From the NCBI GenBank assembly GCA_910574865.1, contig CAJTDN010000002.1, positions 124,001 to 188,000 of the forward strand: a stretch of 64,000 nt of DNA, written 5' to 3'. Positions 25,118 to 32,607 of this stretch are shown here, in pieces (the first letter of the stretch is position 1; the number at the start of each line of letters is the position of its first letter). The notes beneath the pieces are model-generated. The model was not told the origin of the DNA and made no database searches. It saw only the letters and a list, made by a program, of their open reading frames with translations. Both the position numbers and the translations under genes were made by a program. Origin of the DNA: Lachnospiraceae bacterium. GTDB lineage: Bacteria > Bacillota > Clostridia > Lachnospirales > Lachnospiraceae.

Positions 25118-25735
25118 CTACTCATGTGGATGTCCCCACTGAATCACGAGGCTCTCTTTTTCCACCTGAAATTTTTCAAAATATGCCTCTTCCTTGGGAA
25201 TCCACAGCCTCTTAAATTCCTCCAGCTTCTCTTCCCCATTCCGATGGAAAATATTCTCCAGCTGGCTTTTCGTATCAATATCCATGAAAATTCGCAAATC
25301 ATACATATCGCCAAAATAGGGATGCAGGCTATAGGAACCCTCTATGACATTGAGCGGGCGATATGAAACCACGCGTTCCGGCTCCATTTCCCACGTACGA
25401 CAACAGAACCGCCGGTAATGCACGTCCTGACATTCCTTTAACGGCGCCAACACTTCCGTCGAAAACCGCTCATAATCCACGTTGCCTCCCGCCTCGCGGA
25501 GTCGCTCCTCGGTTCGCTGATGCGGTTGCAAGTAAAAATCATCCATATGAAATACATTGCATTCAAAATGCTTCCGCAAATATTCTCCCAAAGTCGTCTT
25601 TCCACCGCCGCACCGGCCATCAATGGCCACCAAAACCGATTCCGAGCGCGAACCATTTTCCAATTTCTTTACCAGGCGGCCGACCGCGTCAAGCGCGGGC
25701 TCAAACCGCCGGATGCAAGATGCCTTCAACTCCAT
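25118..25735 (-). CDS. Uridine-kinase-like P-loop phosphotransferase
   Basis: This 205-residue P-loop protein has Walker A DGRCGGGKTTL near residue 42, the substrate-binding HMDDFYLQPHQRTEERL, and LNVIEGSYSLHPYFGDMYDLRIF, the pattern of the uridine kinase/phosphoribulokinase superfamily. Members phosphorylate nucleosides or other small hydroxyl compounds. The true substrate is unclear because this branch lacks the usual nucleoside-binding tail. The gene stands alone, convergent with nothing, about 90 bases before the ECF transporter gene. Confidence 0.85.
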   Translation of the reverse strand: MELKASCIRRFEPALDAVGRLVKKLENGSRSESVLVAIDGRCGGGKTTLGEYLRKHFECNVFHMDDFYLQPHQRTEERLREAGGNVDYERFSTEVLAPLKECQDVHYRRFCCRTWEMEPERVVSYRPLNVIEGSYSLHPYFGDMYDLRIFMDIDTKSQLENIFHRNGEEKLEEFKRLWIPKEEAYFEKFQVEKESLVIQWGHPHE

Positions 25736-25822
25736 AAAAACGCTCCATTCCTCACCAGTACACTAACTTGTTCTTAAATCAAGCCGGCCGGACAGACGAT
25801 ATCGCCATCTGCCGCGTCGCCG

Positions 25823-26386
25823 TCAATCGACATGTACCCCGCTCGCTTTTTGCAGCCGACGCACAATCATCGGTATCAAGACAAGCTGGACGGCGATGCC
25901 CGGTATCGCGTTGACAAATGCCTGCGCCGCAAAAATCTGCCATGTAAAAACATTTCCCATGATTCGATATAGAATCACGGAAACCGCGCCCCAAACGACG
26001 CGCCCGCCCAGCATGGAAATGAGCAAGACCTCGTAAATCCCCCCAATCCCTTTCGCACTCCCCGCGACTTTTGGATACAACGCGCCCGTCAGGCCGCCAT
26101 AAGCCGCCAGTTCCACGGACATGGAAAGCGCGGTCGGGTACAATGTCGGAAATCCCGTCAGCATGCTTCGCACCAGCGGGGTCATGAGGCCTATCACGAA
26201 CCCGTACGGGCCGCCGCAGACAAATCCGCATAACAGCACCGGAATGTGCATGGGGCAAAGCATGTTGCCAATCGACGGTATTTGCATCGTGATAAAGGGC
26301 AATACGATTCCCACCGCCAAAAACAAGGCGGACAAAATCATTTTTTTGGTACGCTCACTTTGTATCGTTCGTGTATTCGCACTCAT
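25823..26386 (-). CDS. ECF transporter S (substrate-binding) component
   Basis: The 187-residue membrane protein has about six helices. The conserved stretch CPMHIPVLLCGFVCGGPYGFVIGLMTPLVRS is typical of group II ECF S-components, which bind a vitamin or metal and recruit a shared EcfAAT module. The vitamin cannot be named; pantothenate-like S-components share the pattern of small Gly/Pro turns. It is 24 bases downstream of the LarC-like gene in the same orientation, so an operon is likely. That could hint at a nickel- or nicotinic-acid-related substrate, but this is inference. Confidence 0.8.
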   Translation of the reverse strand: MSANTRTIQSERTKKMILSALFLAVGIVLPFITMQIPSIGNMLCPMHIPVLLCGFVCGGPYGFVIGLMTPLVRSMLTGFPTLYPTALSMSVELAAYGGLTGALYPKVAGSAKGIGGIYEVLLISMLGGRVVWGAVSVILYRIMGNVFTWQIFAAQAFVNAIPGIAVQLVLIPMIVRRLQKASGVHVD

Positions 26387-26410
26387 TGCGTTCTCACTTT
26401 CTTTCCTCTT

Positions 26411-27418
26411 TCAATCTTCCCGAATCAGCATGGCCCGCACGATTCCCGCCGTCCCATACTCCCGCTTTCCCGCGCCCAACCCGATTTTCTCAATCAGGAA
26501 CCGCTCCGGCAGCGCGTCACTCGTTCGAATGGCCGCCACGATGGCCGCCCCGGTCGGCGTGACCAATTCCCCCTGCACGTCCGTGACATGAAGCTTTATC
26601 CGATTGGCCGACACGATATTTGCCACCGCCGGTACGGGAACCGGCAATATGCCATGCTGGCAGCGCACCGTTCCCGTACCTTCCCACAACTCCGGCACGA
26701 TTACCTCGCCAACGTCCAAGTCATCCAGGCAAATCCCGGCGGCAACCACGTCGGCGATGGAATCCACCGCTCCCACCTCGTGAAAATGCACTTGATCAGT
26801 TGGAACGCCATGCGCCTTGCCCTCCGCCTCGGCAAGCACGTCGAAAATATGACGGGAAATGTCCTTCGCCCGCCGCGTGATATTGGCCCGTTCGATAATG
26901 GCATAAATCTCCGGCAACCCACGATGCACATGGGAGTGGTCGTGGTCGTGGCCGTGTCCGTAGTCCTGGTCGTGGCCGTGATTATGCCCATGCCCATGTT
27001 CGTGATTGTGCCCATACTCATGATTATGCCCATGCCCGTGGGTGTCCCCATGCTCATGATTATGCCCATGCCCGTGGGTGTCCCCATGCTCATGACTATG
27101 TCCATGCTCGTGTCCATCAGGTTCATGGACATGCTCATGGTTTCCCTTGGTTGCCTCGCTTCCGTGCAAATATTCCATGTCATGGTCATGATTCTCATGC
27201 TCGGCGTCCAGGACCACGTCAAAATCGCAGGCGTCAAGCTCTGACTTTTTCACCCTTGTAATCATGATGTCAAAACCCTCCACCCCCAGGCTTTCAAGGC
27301 CTTTCCTCAATGTCTCCTGACTCGCCCCGAGGTCGATGAGCGAAGCGACGAACATGTCCCCGCTGATTCCCGCCCTGCATTCTAAATACAATGTCTTTCC
27401 CATCTTATGCTCTACCAT
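26411..27418 (-). CDS. larC: LarC1-type nickel-pincer cofactor protein with histidine-rich insert
   Basis: The 335-residue protein begins with the LarC/DUF111 signature LYLECRAGISGDMFVASLIDLGA and has the conserved VHFHEVGAVDSIADVVAAG, LPVPVPAV and TPTGAAIVAAI. Between them (about residues 73-168) is a long run of His with Asp, Glu and Gly, including a tandem unit (HGHGHNHEHGDT), likely a nickel store. LarC inserts nickel into the pincer cofactor of lactate racemase with CTP. Here the protein ends right after the first half (LGAGKREYG..IVRAML). The second half, LarC2, is absent downstream in any frame. The start at 27418 follows GGAGG. No larA, larB or larE is in the window. Confidence 0.9.
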   Translation of the reverse strand: MVEHKMGKTLYLECRAGISGDMFVASLIDLGASQETLRKGLESLGVEGFDIMITRVKKSELDACDFDVVLDAEHENHDHDMEYLHGSEATKGNHEHVHEPDGHEHGHSHEHGDTHGHGHNHEHGDTHGHGHNHEYGHNHEHGHGHNHGHDQDYGHGHDHDHSHVHRGLPEIYAIIERANITRRAKDISRHIFDVLAEAEGKAHGVPTDQVHFHEVGAVDSIADVVAAGICLDDLDVGEVIVPELWEGTGTVRCQHGILPVPVPAVANIVSANRIKLHVTDVQGELVTPTGAAIVAAIRTSDALPERFLIEKIGLGAGKREYGTAGIVRAMLIRED

Positions 27419-27463
27419 CCTTCATTCCTCCAACAATTATTCTTCCATATTTCAATCCCAACG

Positions 27464-27745
27464 TCACATCATCCACTTCCTTGAACCATTATCCCCATGA
27501 TACTCCAAAAAGCAGTTTAATACACTCAAAGCTTTACTGTAAAAGTCCCAGACAGCGGCTATGTCATGAAGGATGCTTGCATCCGCAATAACATAGACAT
27601 TGGACGGGCTAACCCGTATGAACAAGCAGAGCGACAGCTCGGGTCGTGAATTCGGGCAGCGATTGCGAGAGTGCGCAAGCACAAGGCAATCGACTTTTAT
27701 CCGTGGTGGTGTCGCCGTTAGGCGACATGTCGGTTTTGTTACAAT
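27464..27745 (+). repeat. Intergenic tract of small hairpins and a dispersed repeat
   Basis: No gene is convincing here. The tract holds a 17-mer shared with 25082-25098 (27533-27549, containing TTTACTGTAAAAGTC) and several tiny hairpins (GGG-CTAA-CCC, GTGC-GCAA-GCAC, GTCGCC-GTTA-GGCGAC). A block from about 27686 to 27733 strongly resembles 48161-48215: CAATCGACTTT, then gTC.CCG..AGG..ACATGTCGGTTT. A hairpin GTTACAAT...ATTGTAAC at its right edge overlaps the end of the LysR gene. Confidence 0.6.
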
Positions 27746-28705
27746 TCAGCGCAGGCTGGATTGTAACGGTATCTGCTTCATCACATATTCCTGAAACTTA
27801 CGCATACTCTTCGTATGAAATTTGGCACGATGGTACACCAGAAAATATTCCCGTTTCATTTCCGCGTCCGGCACGTCAATTTTTCGCAGACGCTTTTGCG
27901 CGATATACGGCGACGCCACCGTTTCCGGGAGAAACAAAATCCCAAATCCCCGCTCGCACATTTCTATCAAGCTTAAAATGCTGACGCTTTCCATGATGAC
28001 GTAAGGCTTGACGTGTTCACACGCCAACAGTTCGTCCACTTGTCGGCGCATGCCGCTTCCCGTCTCCCTCAGCAAAAGCGGCAACGTCAGAATGTCAACG
28101 ATGCTTGCAACTTCGTTTTCTTCCTTCTCCTTGCTTTCCCCGTTTTCACCATCCCCTCCCCGCAAAGAGTATAAAATCCCTTTTGGCAATTCAAATTCCA
28201 TTCCACAAAGTACCACCATCCGCTCCCATCCAATCATCTTGCTGACAAGCAGTTCCGAATTTGCCGGCGCGTCCATCAGCCCGAAATCAAGGCTGTTTTT
28301 CAACAGTTTGTCCTCGACCTGGCTGGAATTTTGTATGACCGCGTACACCGGGACGTCGGGGTGTTCCCGGCAAAACCCGTCCAGCAGCCCTGGCAGGCCG
28401 CCAATGCCGAAAGACATGTTCGCCCCTATGCGTATCCGTGTCACCGCGTCCATGTCACGCAGCACGTTCCTGGCCTCGTCGGCCTGTGCCAAAATGGCGT
28501 CGCTATAATGTCGCAGCCTTTCCCCCGCGTCCGTGATATAAAGCCGCCGGTTCATCCGCTCGAACAACTTTGCCTGATAATAGCTTTCCAACTCACGGAT
28601 GGCGTGGCTGGCCGCCGGCTGCGCCATGTTCAACTCCTCCGCCGCCTTCGTGACGCTTCCCAACCGGCAGACCGTGGAAAATATTTGCAAATGCTTCAAC
28701 GTCAT
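27746..28705 (-). CDS. LysR-family transcriptional regulator
   Basis: The 319-residue protein has the N-terminal winged HTH (MTLKHLQIFSTVCRLGSVTKAAEELNMAQPAASHAIRELESYY) followed by the co-inducer-binding domain (about 90-300). It is transcribed away from a TauE/SafE permease gene that is followed by a sulfatase-maturase-type gene, so it probably controls them. LysR proteins of this neighbourhood type often respond to sulfur compounds. The start is the only good one and follows GGAGAGAAGAAGG. The stop overlaps a repeat hairpin. Confidence 0.93.
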   Translation of the reverse strand: MTLKHLQIFSTVCRLGSVTKAAEELNMAQPAASHAIRELESYYQAKLFERMNRRLYITDAGERLRHYSDAILAQADEARNVLRDMDAVTRIRIGANMSFGIGGLPGLLDGFCREHPDVPVYAVIQNSSQVEDKLLKNSLDFGLMDAPANSELLVSKMIGWERMVVLCGMEFELPKGILYSLRGGDGENGESKEKEENEVASIVDILTLPLLLRETGSGMRRQVDELLACEHVKPYVIMESVSILSLIEMCERGFGILFLPETVASPYIAQKRLRKIDVPDAEMKREYFLVYHRAKFHTKSMRKFQEYVMKQIPLQSSLR

Positions 28706-28769
28706 GCCTTCTTCTCTCCAAATCCATTTACATAATATTTTTATTATGCATTCTATAATAACATAAAAA

Positions 28770-28798
28770 TTGTTTTATATCCACTCCTACTTTATAAT
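28770..28798 (+). promoter_or_regulatory. Promoter of the TauE/SafE gene
   Basis: TTGTTT (28770-28775), a 17-base spacer and a perfect TATAAT (28793-28798) place transcription start near 28805. The transcript then carries a leader of about 235 bases. The divergent LysR gene starts 65 bases away, so a LysR dimer could bind here. Confidence 0.7.
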
Positions 28799-28822
28799 AA
28801 TTTACAAATCACATGAACAAGG

Positions 28823-29020
28823 GTTACTATTCACGGGGCTGTGCGCCCCGCCGCACGGCCTCCGTCCGATAAAGTGATGGTGCCGATTGGGCATTTCGGG
28901 CCTTCTACGCTTCCGCTCCAATCCGTCCTAAACAAGTGCCACTGGCACTTAGGACCGCCGTAGGCGATTTTAAATGGCCAAATGCCGTTACTATCGCGGC
29001 CTCAGGCCGTGAATAGCAAC
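28823..29020 (+). ncRNA. Structured leader A, related to the leader at 63719-63836
   Basis: The 5' leader shares with the other copy the block GCACGGCC, CCGTCCGA, AAAGTGATGGT and a trailing GGGCAT, then ATTTTAAATGG and ATGCCGTTAC. It pairs GGCATTT..GGCC (28890-28902) with GGCCAAATGCC (28976-28986), encloses a hairpin at about 28925-28955, and ends in a hairpin at 28987-29020 just before the ribosome site. A 14-base segment at 28823-28836 (GTTACTATTCACGG) could compete for the 3' arm of that last hairpin, which would allow two alternative folds. Confidence 0.5.
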
Positions 29021-29038
29021 GAATAAGGAGAAACAAAC

Positions 29039-29830
29039 ATGGGAATTACGATTTTATTGTTACTTATCTGTTTTTTTGCGTCGGTACTCGGCAGCGTCTG
29101 CGGCATCGGCGGCGGGGTCATCATCAAGCCCGTGTTGGACGCGTTCCATGTCATGGACGTGGCCGCCATCAGTTTTCTTTCCGGCTGCACGGTATTGTCC
29201 ATGACCACCTATTCGGTCATCAAAGGCAAGCTGGGCGGCCAATCGCACGTCGAGGCCCACACCGGCCTTCCGCTGGCACTTGGCGCGGCCATCGGCGGAA
29301 TCGTCGGGAAATGGATGTTTTCATACATTGCTTCCCTCAGCCCGGACAAGGACCAGGTCGGTGCCATACAAGCCGCCTGCCTGCTCGCCATCACGGTCGG
29401 CACCCTGGTCTACACGGTCTGCAAGGAAAAAGTAAAAACGCTCCACGTCACCAACGTCTTCGCTTGTGCGTGCATCGGCCTTTTGCTTGGTGTCATGTCC
29501 TCATTTTTGGGAATCGGCGGGGGACCAATCAACCTCGTGGTGCTGTTTTTCTTTTTCTCGATGCCGACCAAGGTGGCCGCCGAAAATTCGCTCTACATCA
29601 TCTTCTTTTCACAGATTACAAGCCTCGTCTCCTCGCTCGTAACAAGAAGCGTGCCGGATTTCCAGGTTTTCCACCTGGTGCTGATGGTGGCCGGGGGAAT
29701 CACCGGGGGAATCGTCGGACATGCCGCGAATAAAAGAATCAAAGACAAGACCGTGGACAAATTGTTCATCGGGTTGATGGCGCTCATTATCTGCATCAAC
29801 ATGTACAACATTTATCGCTTTACGAAATAG
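29039..29830 (+). CDS. TauE/SafE-family sulfite or sulfonate-related permease
   Basis: The 263-residue protein has about eight membrane helices in two repeats. Each repeat opens with the family's Gly-rich motif: LGSVCGIGGGVIIKPVLDAF near residue 20 and VMSSFLGIGGGPINLVVLFFF near residue 155. TauE/SafE proteins export sulfite, sulfoacetate or related organosulfur anions, though many are unassigned. AAGGAG precedes the ATG at 29039. It is divergent from a LysR regulator and followed by a radical-SAM sulfatase maturase, supporting a sulfur role. Its transcript begins with structured leader A. Confidence 0.92.
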   Translation: MGITILLLLICFFASVLGSVCGIGGGVIIKPVLDAFHVMDVAAISFLSGCTVLSMTTYSVIKGKLGGQSHVEAHTGLPLALGAAIGGIVGKWMFSYIASLSPDKDQVGAIQAACLLAITVGTLVYTVCKEKVKTLHVTNVFACACIGLLLGVMSSFLGIGGGPINLVVLFFFFSMPTKVAAENSLYIIFFSQITSLVSSLVTRSVPDFQVFHLVLMVAGGITGGIVGHAANKRIKDKTVDKLFIGLMALIICINMYNIYRFTK

Positions 29831-29862
29831 CGTCAATGTCTGGCGGCACGGCCACATGGCAA

Positions 29863-29922
29863 TGATTAATCTTTATGAAATATTGGAGATTCATTGCCAA
29901 ACCACTCCGTGTCGGTTATAAT
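29863..29922 (+). promoter_or_regulatory. Hairpin and promoter between permease and maturase genes
   Basis: GGCAATGA..ATCT and AGATTCATTGCC pair (29863-29904) without a T-run after them. Overlapping the right arm is a promoter: TTGCCA (29894-29899), 17 bases, TATAAT (29917-29922). The maturase gene therefore has its own start of transcription, about 75 bases upstream of its ATG. Confidence 0.6.
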
Positions 29923-30001
29923 TATCTACAAATAAGAACATAATCATATGCCTGCGGCGCGGGCCGCGAACACACGAACAAGCACGAAAGGAGTATTTGC
30001 C

Positions 30002-31123
30002 ATGCCAGCACTCAGCGTACTGATGAAGCCGTCTTCCAGCCTCTGCAACATGTCCTGCGACTATTGCTTTTATTGTGACGAGGCGGAGAAACGGACGCAA
30101 TCGTCTTACGGCTTCATGAGCGAACAAACCTTGAAAAACGTCATCCGCAAGACGATGCCGCGCGCGGAGCACATGATCAGCTATGCCTACCAGGGCGGCG
30201 AGCCGACCCTGCGGGGACTGGACTTTTTCAAGCAGGCGGTTGCCTACCAGAATCAATACAATAAAAACCACGTCCAGGTACACAACGCCCTGCAGACCAA
30301 CGGTTACGCGATAAACGAGGAATGGTGCCGTTTTTTCAAGGAAAACCATTTCCTGGTCGGATTGTCCGTGGACGGGACGAAGGACGTCCACGACTCGATG
30401 CGCCACGCCAAGTCCGGGGATGGCACGTTCGGGCGCATTGCCCGCTCGGCAAGTCTGATGGACAAATACGGGGTGGATTATAATATCCTGACCGTCGTCA
30501 CCCCGCAGATTGCAAGGCACGTGAAGGAAGTCTATGAAACCTACAAAGGGCGCGGCTGGAATTACCAGCAATATATCGCCTGCCTAGATCCCCTGGGCGA
30601 GGGGCATGGCCGGACGCCTTACTCGCTGACGCCGGCCGTTTACGGGCAATTCTTGATTGACCTGTTCCGGCTTTGGCACGCGGACTTGCAAAAGGGATGC
30701 CAGCCATACATCCGCCAGTTTGAAAACTATGTGGGGCTGGCCGCCGGTTACATGGCCGAATCCTGCGACCAGCGAGGGACTTGCGGCATCCAGACCGTCG
30801 TGGAGGCCGACGGCAGCGTCTACCCTTGTGATTTTTACATGCTGGACGAATATTGCCTGGGAAATTTTAATACCGACCGTCTCGACGCGATTGATAGAAG
30901 GCGCGGGGAAATCGGCTTTATTGAACGTTCGCGAAAGCTCGATCCGTCTTGCGGCGCCTGCCCGCATTACCGCCTCTGCCGCGGCGGCTGCCAAAGGAAC
31001 CGCGACCTCGTGGAAGGAGGCGGATTCTATCGGAACTATTTCTGCGAGGCGTACCGGATATTTTTCGAAGCTTGCGGGAACGAAATTGAAGCAATCGGAA
31101 GAGGGCTTACCGGGCGGCCATAA
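30002..31123 (+). CDS. Anaerobic sulfatase-maturating enzyme, radical SAM/SPASM
   Basis: The 373-residue protein has the radical-SAM cluster motif CNMSCDYC near residue 15, the GGEPTLRG segment, and C-terminal SPASM cysteines (CGIQTVVEADGSVYPCDFY, CGACPHYRLCRGGCQRNRD, FCEAY). It matches anSME enzymes, which convert a Cys or Ser in sulfatases to formylglycine in anaerobes. The ATG at 30002 is chosen for AAGGAG. The longer frame from 29948 has none. No sulfatase gene is present in the window, so the client must lie elsewhere. Context with TauE/SafE and LysR suggests release and handling of sulfate or sulfite from sulfated glycans. Confidence 0.92.
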   Translation: MPALSVLMKPSSSLCNMSCDYCFYCDEAEKRTQSSYGFMSEQTLKNVIRKTMPRAEHMISYAYQGGEPTLRGLDFFKQAVAYQNQYNKNHVQVHNALQTNGYAINEEWCRFFKENHFLVGLSVDGTKDVHDSMRHAKSGDGTFGRIARSASLMDKYGVDYNILTVVTPQIARHVKEVYETYKGRGWNYQQYIACLDPLGEGHGRTPYSLTPAVYGQFLIDLFRLWHADLQKGCQPYIRQFENYVGLAAGYMAESCDQRGTCGIQTVVEADGSVYPCDFYMLDEYCLGNFNTDRLDAIDRRRGEIGFIERSRKLDPSCGACPHYRLCRGGCQRNRDLVEGGGFYRNYFCEAYRIFFEACGNEIEAIGRGLTGRP

Positions 31124-31136
31124 AAACGGCCGCCCG
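31111..31136 (+). terminator. Hairpin overlapping the maturase stop codon
   Basis: A perfect 9-bp GC-rich stem (CGGGCGGCC / GGCCGCCCG) with an 8-base loop contains the TAA stop at 31121-31123. It has no T-run on either side. It sits between convergent genes and probably acts as a bidirectional end hairpin. Confidence 0.5.
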
Positions 31137-31154
31137 TCGTGGACGCATGCTCCT

Positions 31155-32321
31155 CTACTCTTCCATTCCCTCTCCCCGCGCCGCCTGCCCCGGCGCCTTC
31201 ATCGTGCGCACGTTGACCCCGTTGACCTCGATGTGGTCGTCCACGGCGATGACCAGGCACTGCCTGCCGTCAATCACCCGCGTCTCAATCAAGTCCGTGC
31301 GGTCCGGATTGACCTTGATCACGATGTCCGGCGTCTCGATGTTAAACTTCTTCGTCTCGGCAATGTTGGCCGCCAGAAGTCTTGATTTTTCTCCCGCGTT
31401 TTCCTCGAAGCTGCGGTCAAAAAATTCCATGTTCTCCGCCGGCACGCCGCTCCGCTCGAAAATCTTCTTCATGTCCGTCTGCCCCAGAGTCAACGGCTCC
31501 GGCTCTTCTTTATTTTCCTCAATCAGGTCGTTAAGCGTGTCATGGATGTTGCGCACGGTCTCGTAATCGGCGTCCCCGCCCAGCGTGTCCTCTATCAGCA
31601 TCTGGAATGCCTCCTTCTGCACGTCGGCGGACATCGGCTGCGCCGCCCCGAGAACGTTGGCTATCAGTTCCGGCTGGAGGTCTTCCGACTTCTTCGTATA
31701 GTAAAGCACGCCATGCAAGTCCATGCTGCGGTCGTTAAACGCGGGAAACAAAAATCCCTTTGCCGGCGCGTCCACCAGCCAGTCGCGGTTGCGGTCCTCA
31801 ATGCGATTTTCCTCCGCATTGTAATACAGCCCCGCCTTGGACAAGGCGACCGGACAGATGCTGCACAGCAAAAACTCGTACACGTTGTCCGAGGCGTCCT
31901 CCATCAGCAATCCGTCGGAAGTCTTGCCCGGAATGTCATACATGGCATGGATCAGCACGATGTAATAATTTTCCGCAAATATGTAATTCTCAATGATTTT
32001 GTCATAAAACCCGTCGAGCAGCGCGTCGTCCTCCAGCTTGCTGTTTCGCAATTCCAGCAAGAACTCCTGCGCCCCGCCCGGCATCTCCGCGTCCAGCGGG
32101 AACTCCAAATCAAGCATGTTGCGCCCCATCGTGCCGGAAAGCGTCTTTTTGAAAATGTCAAAATACTTGAACGCCTCTTCCTCCGGCAGTGAGAGAAACG
32201 CCTCCTTCGACTGAAACCTCTTGCTTTTCTCATGATCCACGTAACAGCCGCAAATGCGCGTGATGGCACAATTCGCCGGAGTAAACTGCTTGCGGATTTC
32301 CAGTACGTCTTTCTTATTCAT
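31155..32321 (-). CDS. DUF4317 family protein
   Basis: The 388-residue cytoplasmic protein matches the DUF4317 family found almost only in Clostridia (opening MNKKDVLEIRKQFTPANCAITRICGCYVD, later NVYEFLLCSICPVALSKAGLYYN). The fold and function are unknown to me. It has no membrane segment and no nucleotide-binding motif. The gene is alone, transcribed away from the MATE gene and towards the maturase gene. The start follows AAATAAGG. Confidence 0.9.
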   Translation of the reverse strand: MNKKDVLEIRKQFTPANCAITRICGCYVDHEKSKRFQSKEAFLSLPEEEAFKYFDIFKKTLSGTMGRNMLDLEFPLDAEMPGGAQEFLLELRNSKLEDDALLDGFYDKIIENYIFAENYYIVLIHAMYDIPGKTSDGLLMEDASDNVYEFLLCSICPVALSKAGLYYNAEENRIEDRNRDWLVDAPAKGFLFPAFNDRSMDLHGVLYYTKKSEDLQPELIANVLGAAQPMSADVQKEAFQMLIEDTLGGDADYETVRNIHDTLNDLIEENKEEPEPLTLGQTDMKKIFERSGVPAENMEFFDRSFEENAGEKSRLLAANIAETKKFNIETPDIVIKVNPDRTDLIETRVIDGRQCLVIAVDDHIEVNGVNVRTMKAPGQAARGEGMEE

Positions 32322-32459
32322 CCTTATTTCCCCGTTTCTAAAAGTGTCTTTTACGTCAAAAGCGCGAAGTACATGGCCTTGGGCGCTTATGTTCTTCCAT
32401 TGTACGACATTATGGTAATATTGTACACCCCATTTTCAAAAAAAAGATTGAAAAAAGGA

Positions 32460-32581
32460 TTGATTTCCCTCCGCGGATATGCTAAACTAAACTGGCATGT
32501 CACCTGCCGCCGGGTAGGTGTCGCATCGGCATTCGCGCCTTGCTCATTAGGCCTTTGAAGAGCAAGATCGGGTGTTTTTTT
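32460..32581 (+). promoter_or_regulatory. Promoter and attenuator-like leader of the MATE gene
   Basis: TTGATT (32460-32465), 17 bases and TAAACT (32483-32488) form the promoter. The leader then has a hairpin CACCTGCC/GGTAGGTG (32501-32520) and a second, CTTGCTC/GAGCAAG (32539-32566), followed at 32575-32581 by seven T residues just before the ribosome site. This could stop transcription before the exporter gene unless refolded. The second hairpin is eight bases from the T-run, so classical termination is not certain. Confidence 0.45.
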
Positions 32582-32607
32582 ATTGTTTCTGCAAGGAGGC
32601 TTTATCC

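Noticed and set aside
26387-26410. Programmed frameshift from LarC1 into LarC2
   Set aside because: Only 24 bases separate the stop from the ECF gene and no LarC2-like sequence exists in any frame beyond it.
26246-27244. 332-codon plus-strand frame with Met/Val/Pro repeats
   Set aside because: The repeat is the complement of the His-rich tract in the LarC-like gene; there is no independent evidence for coding.
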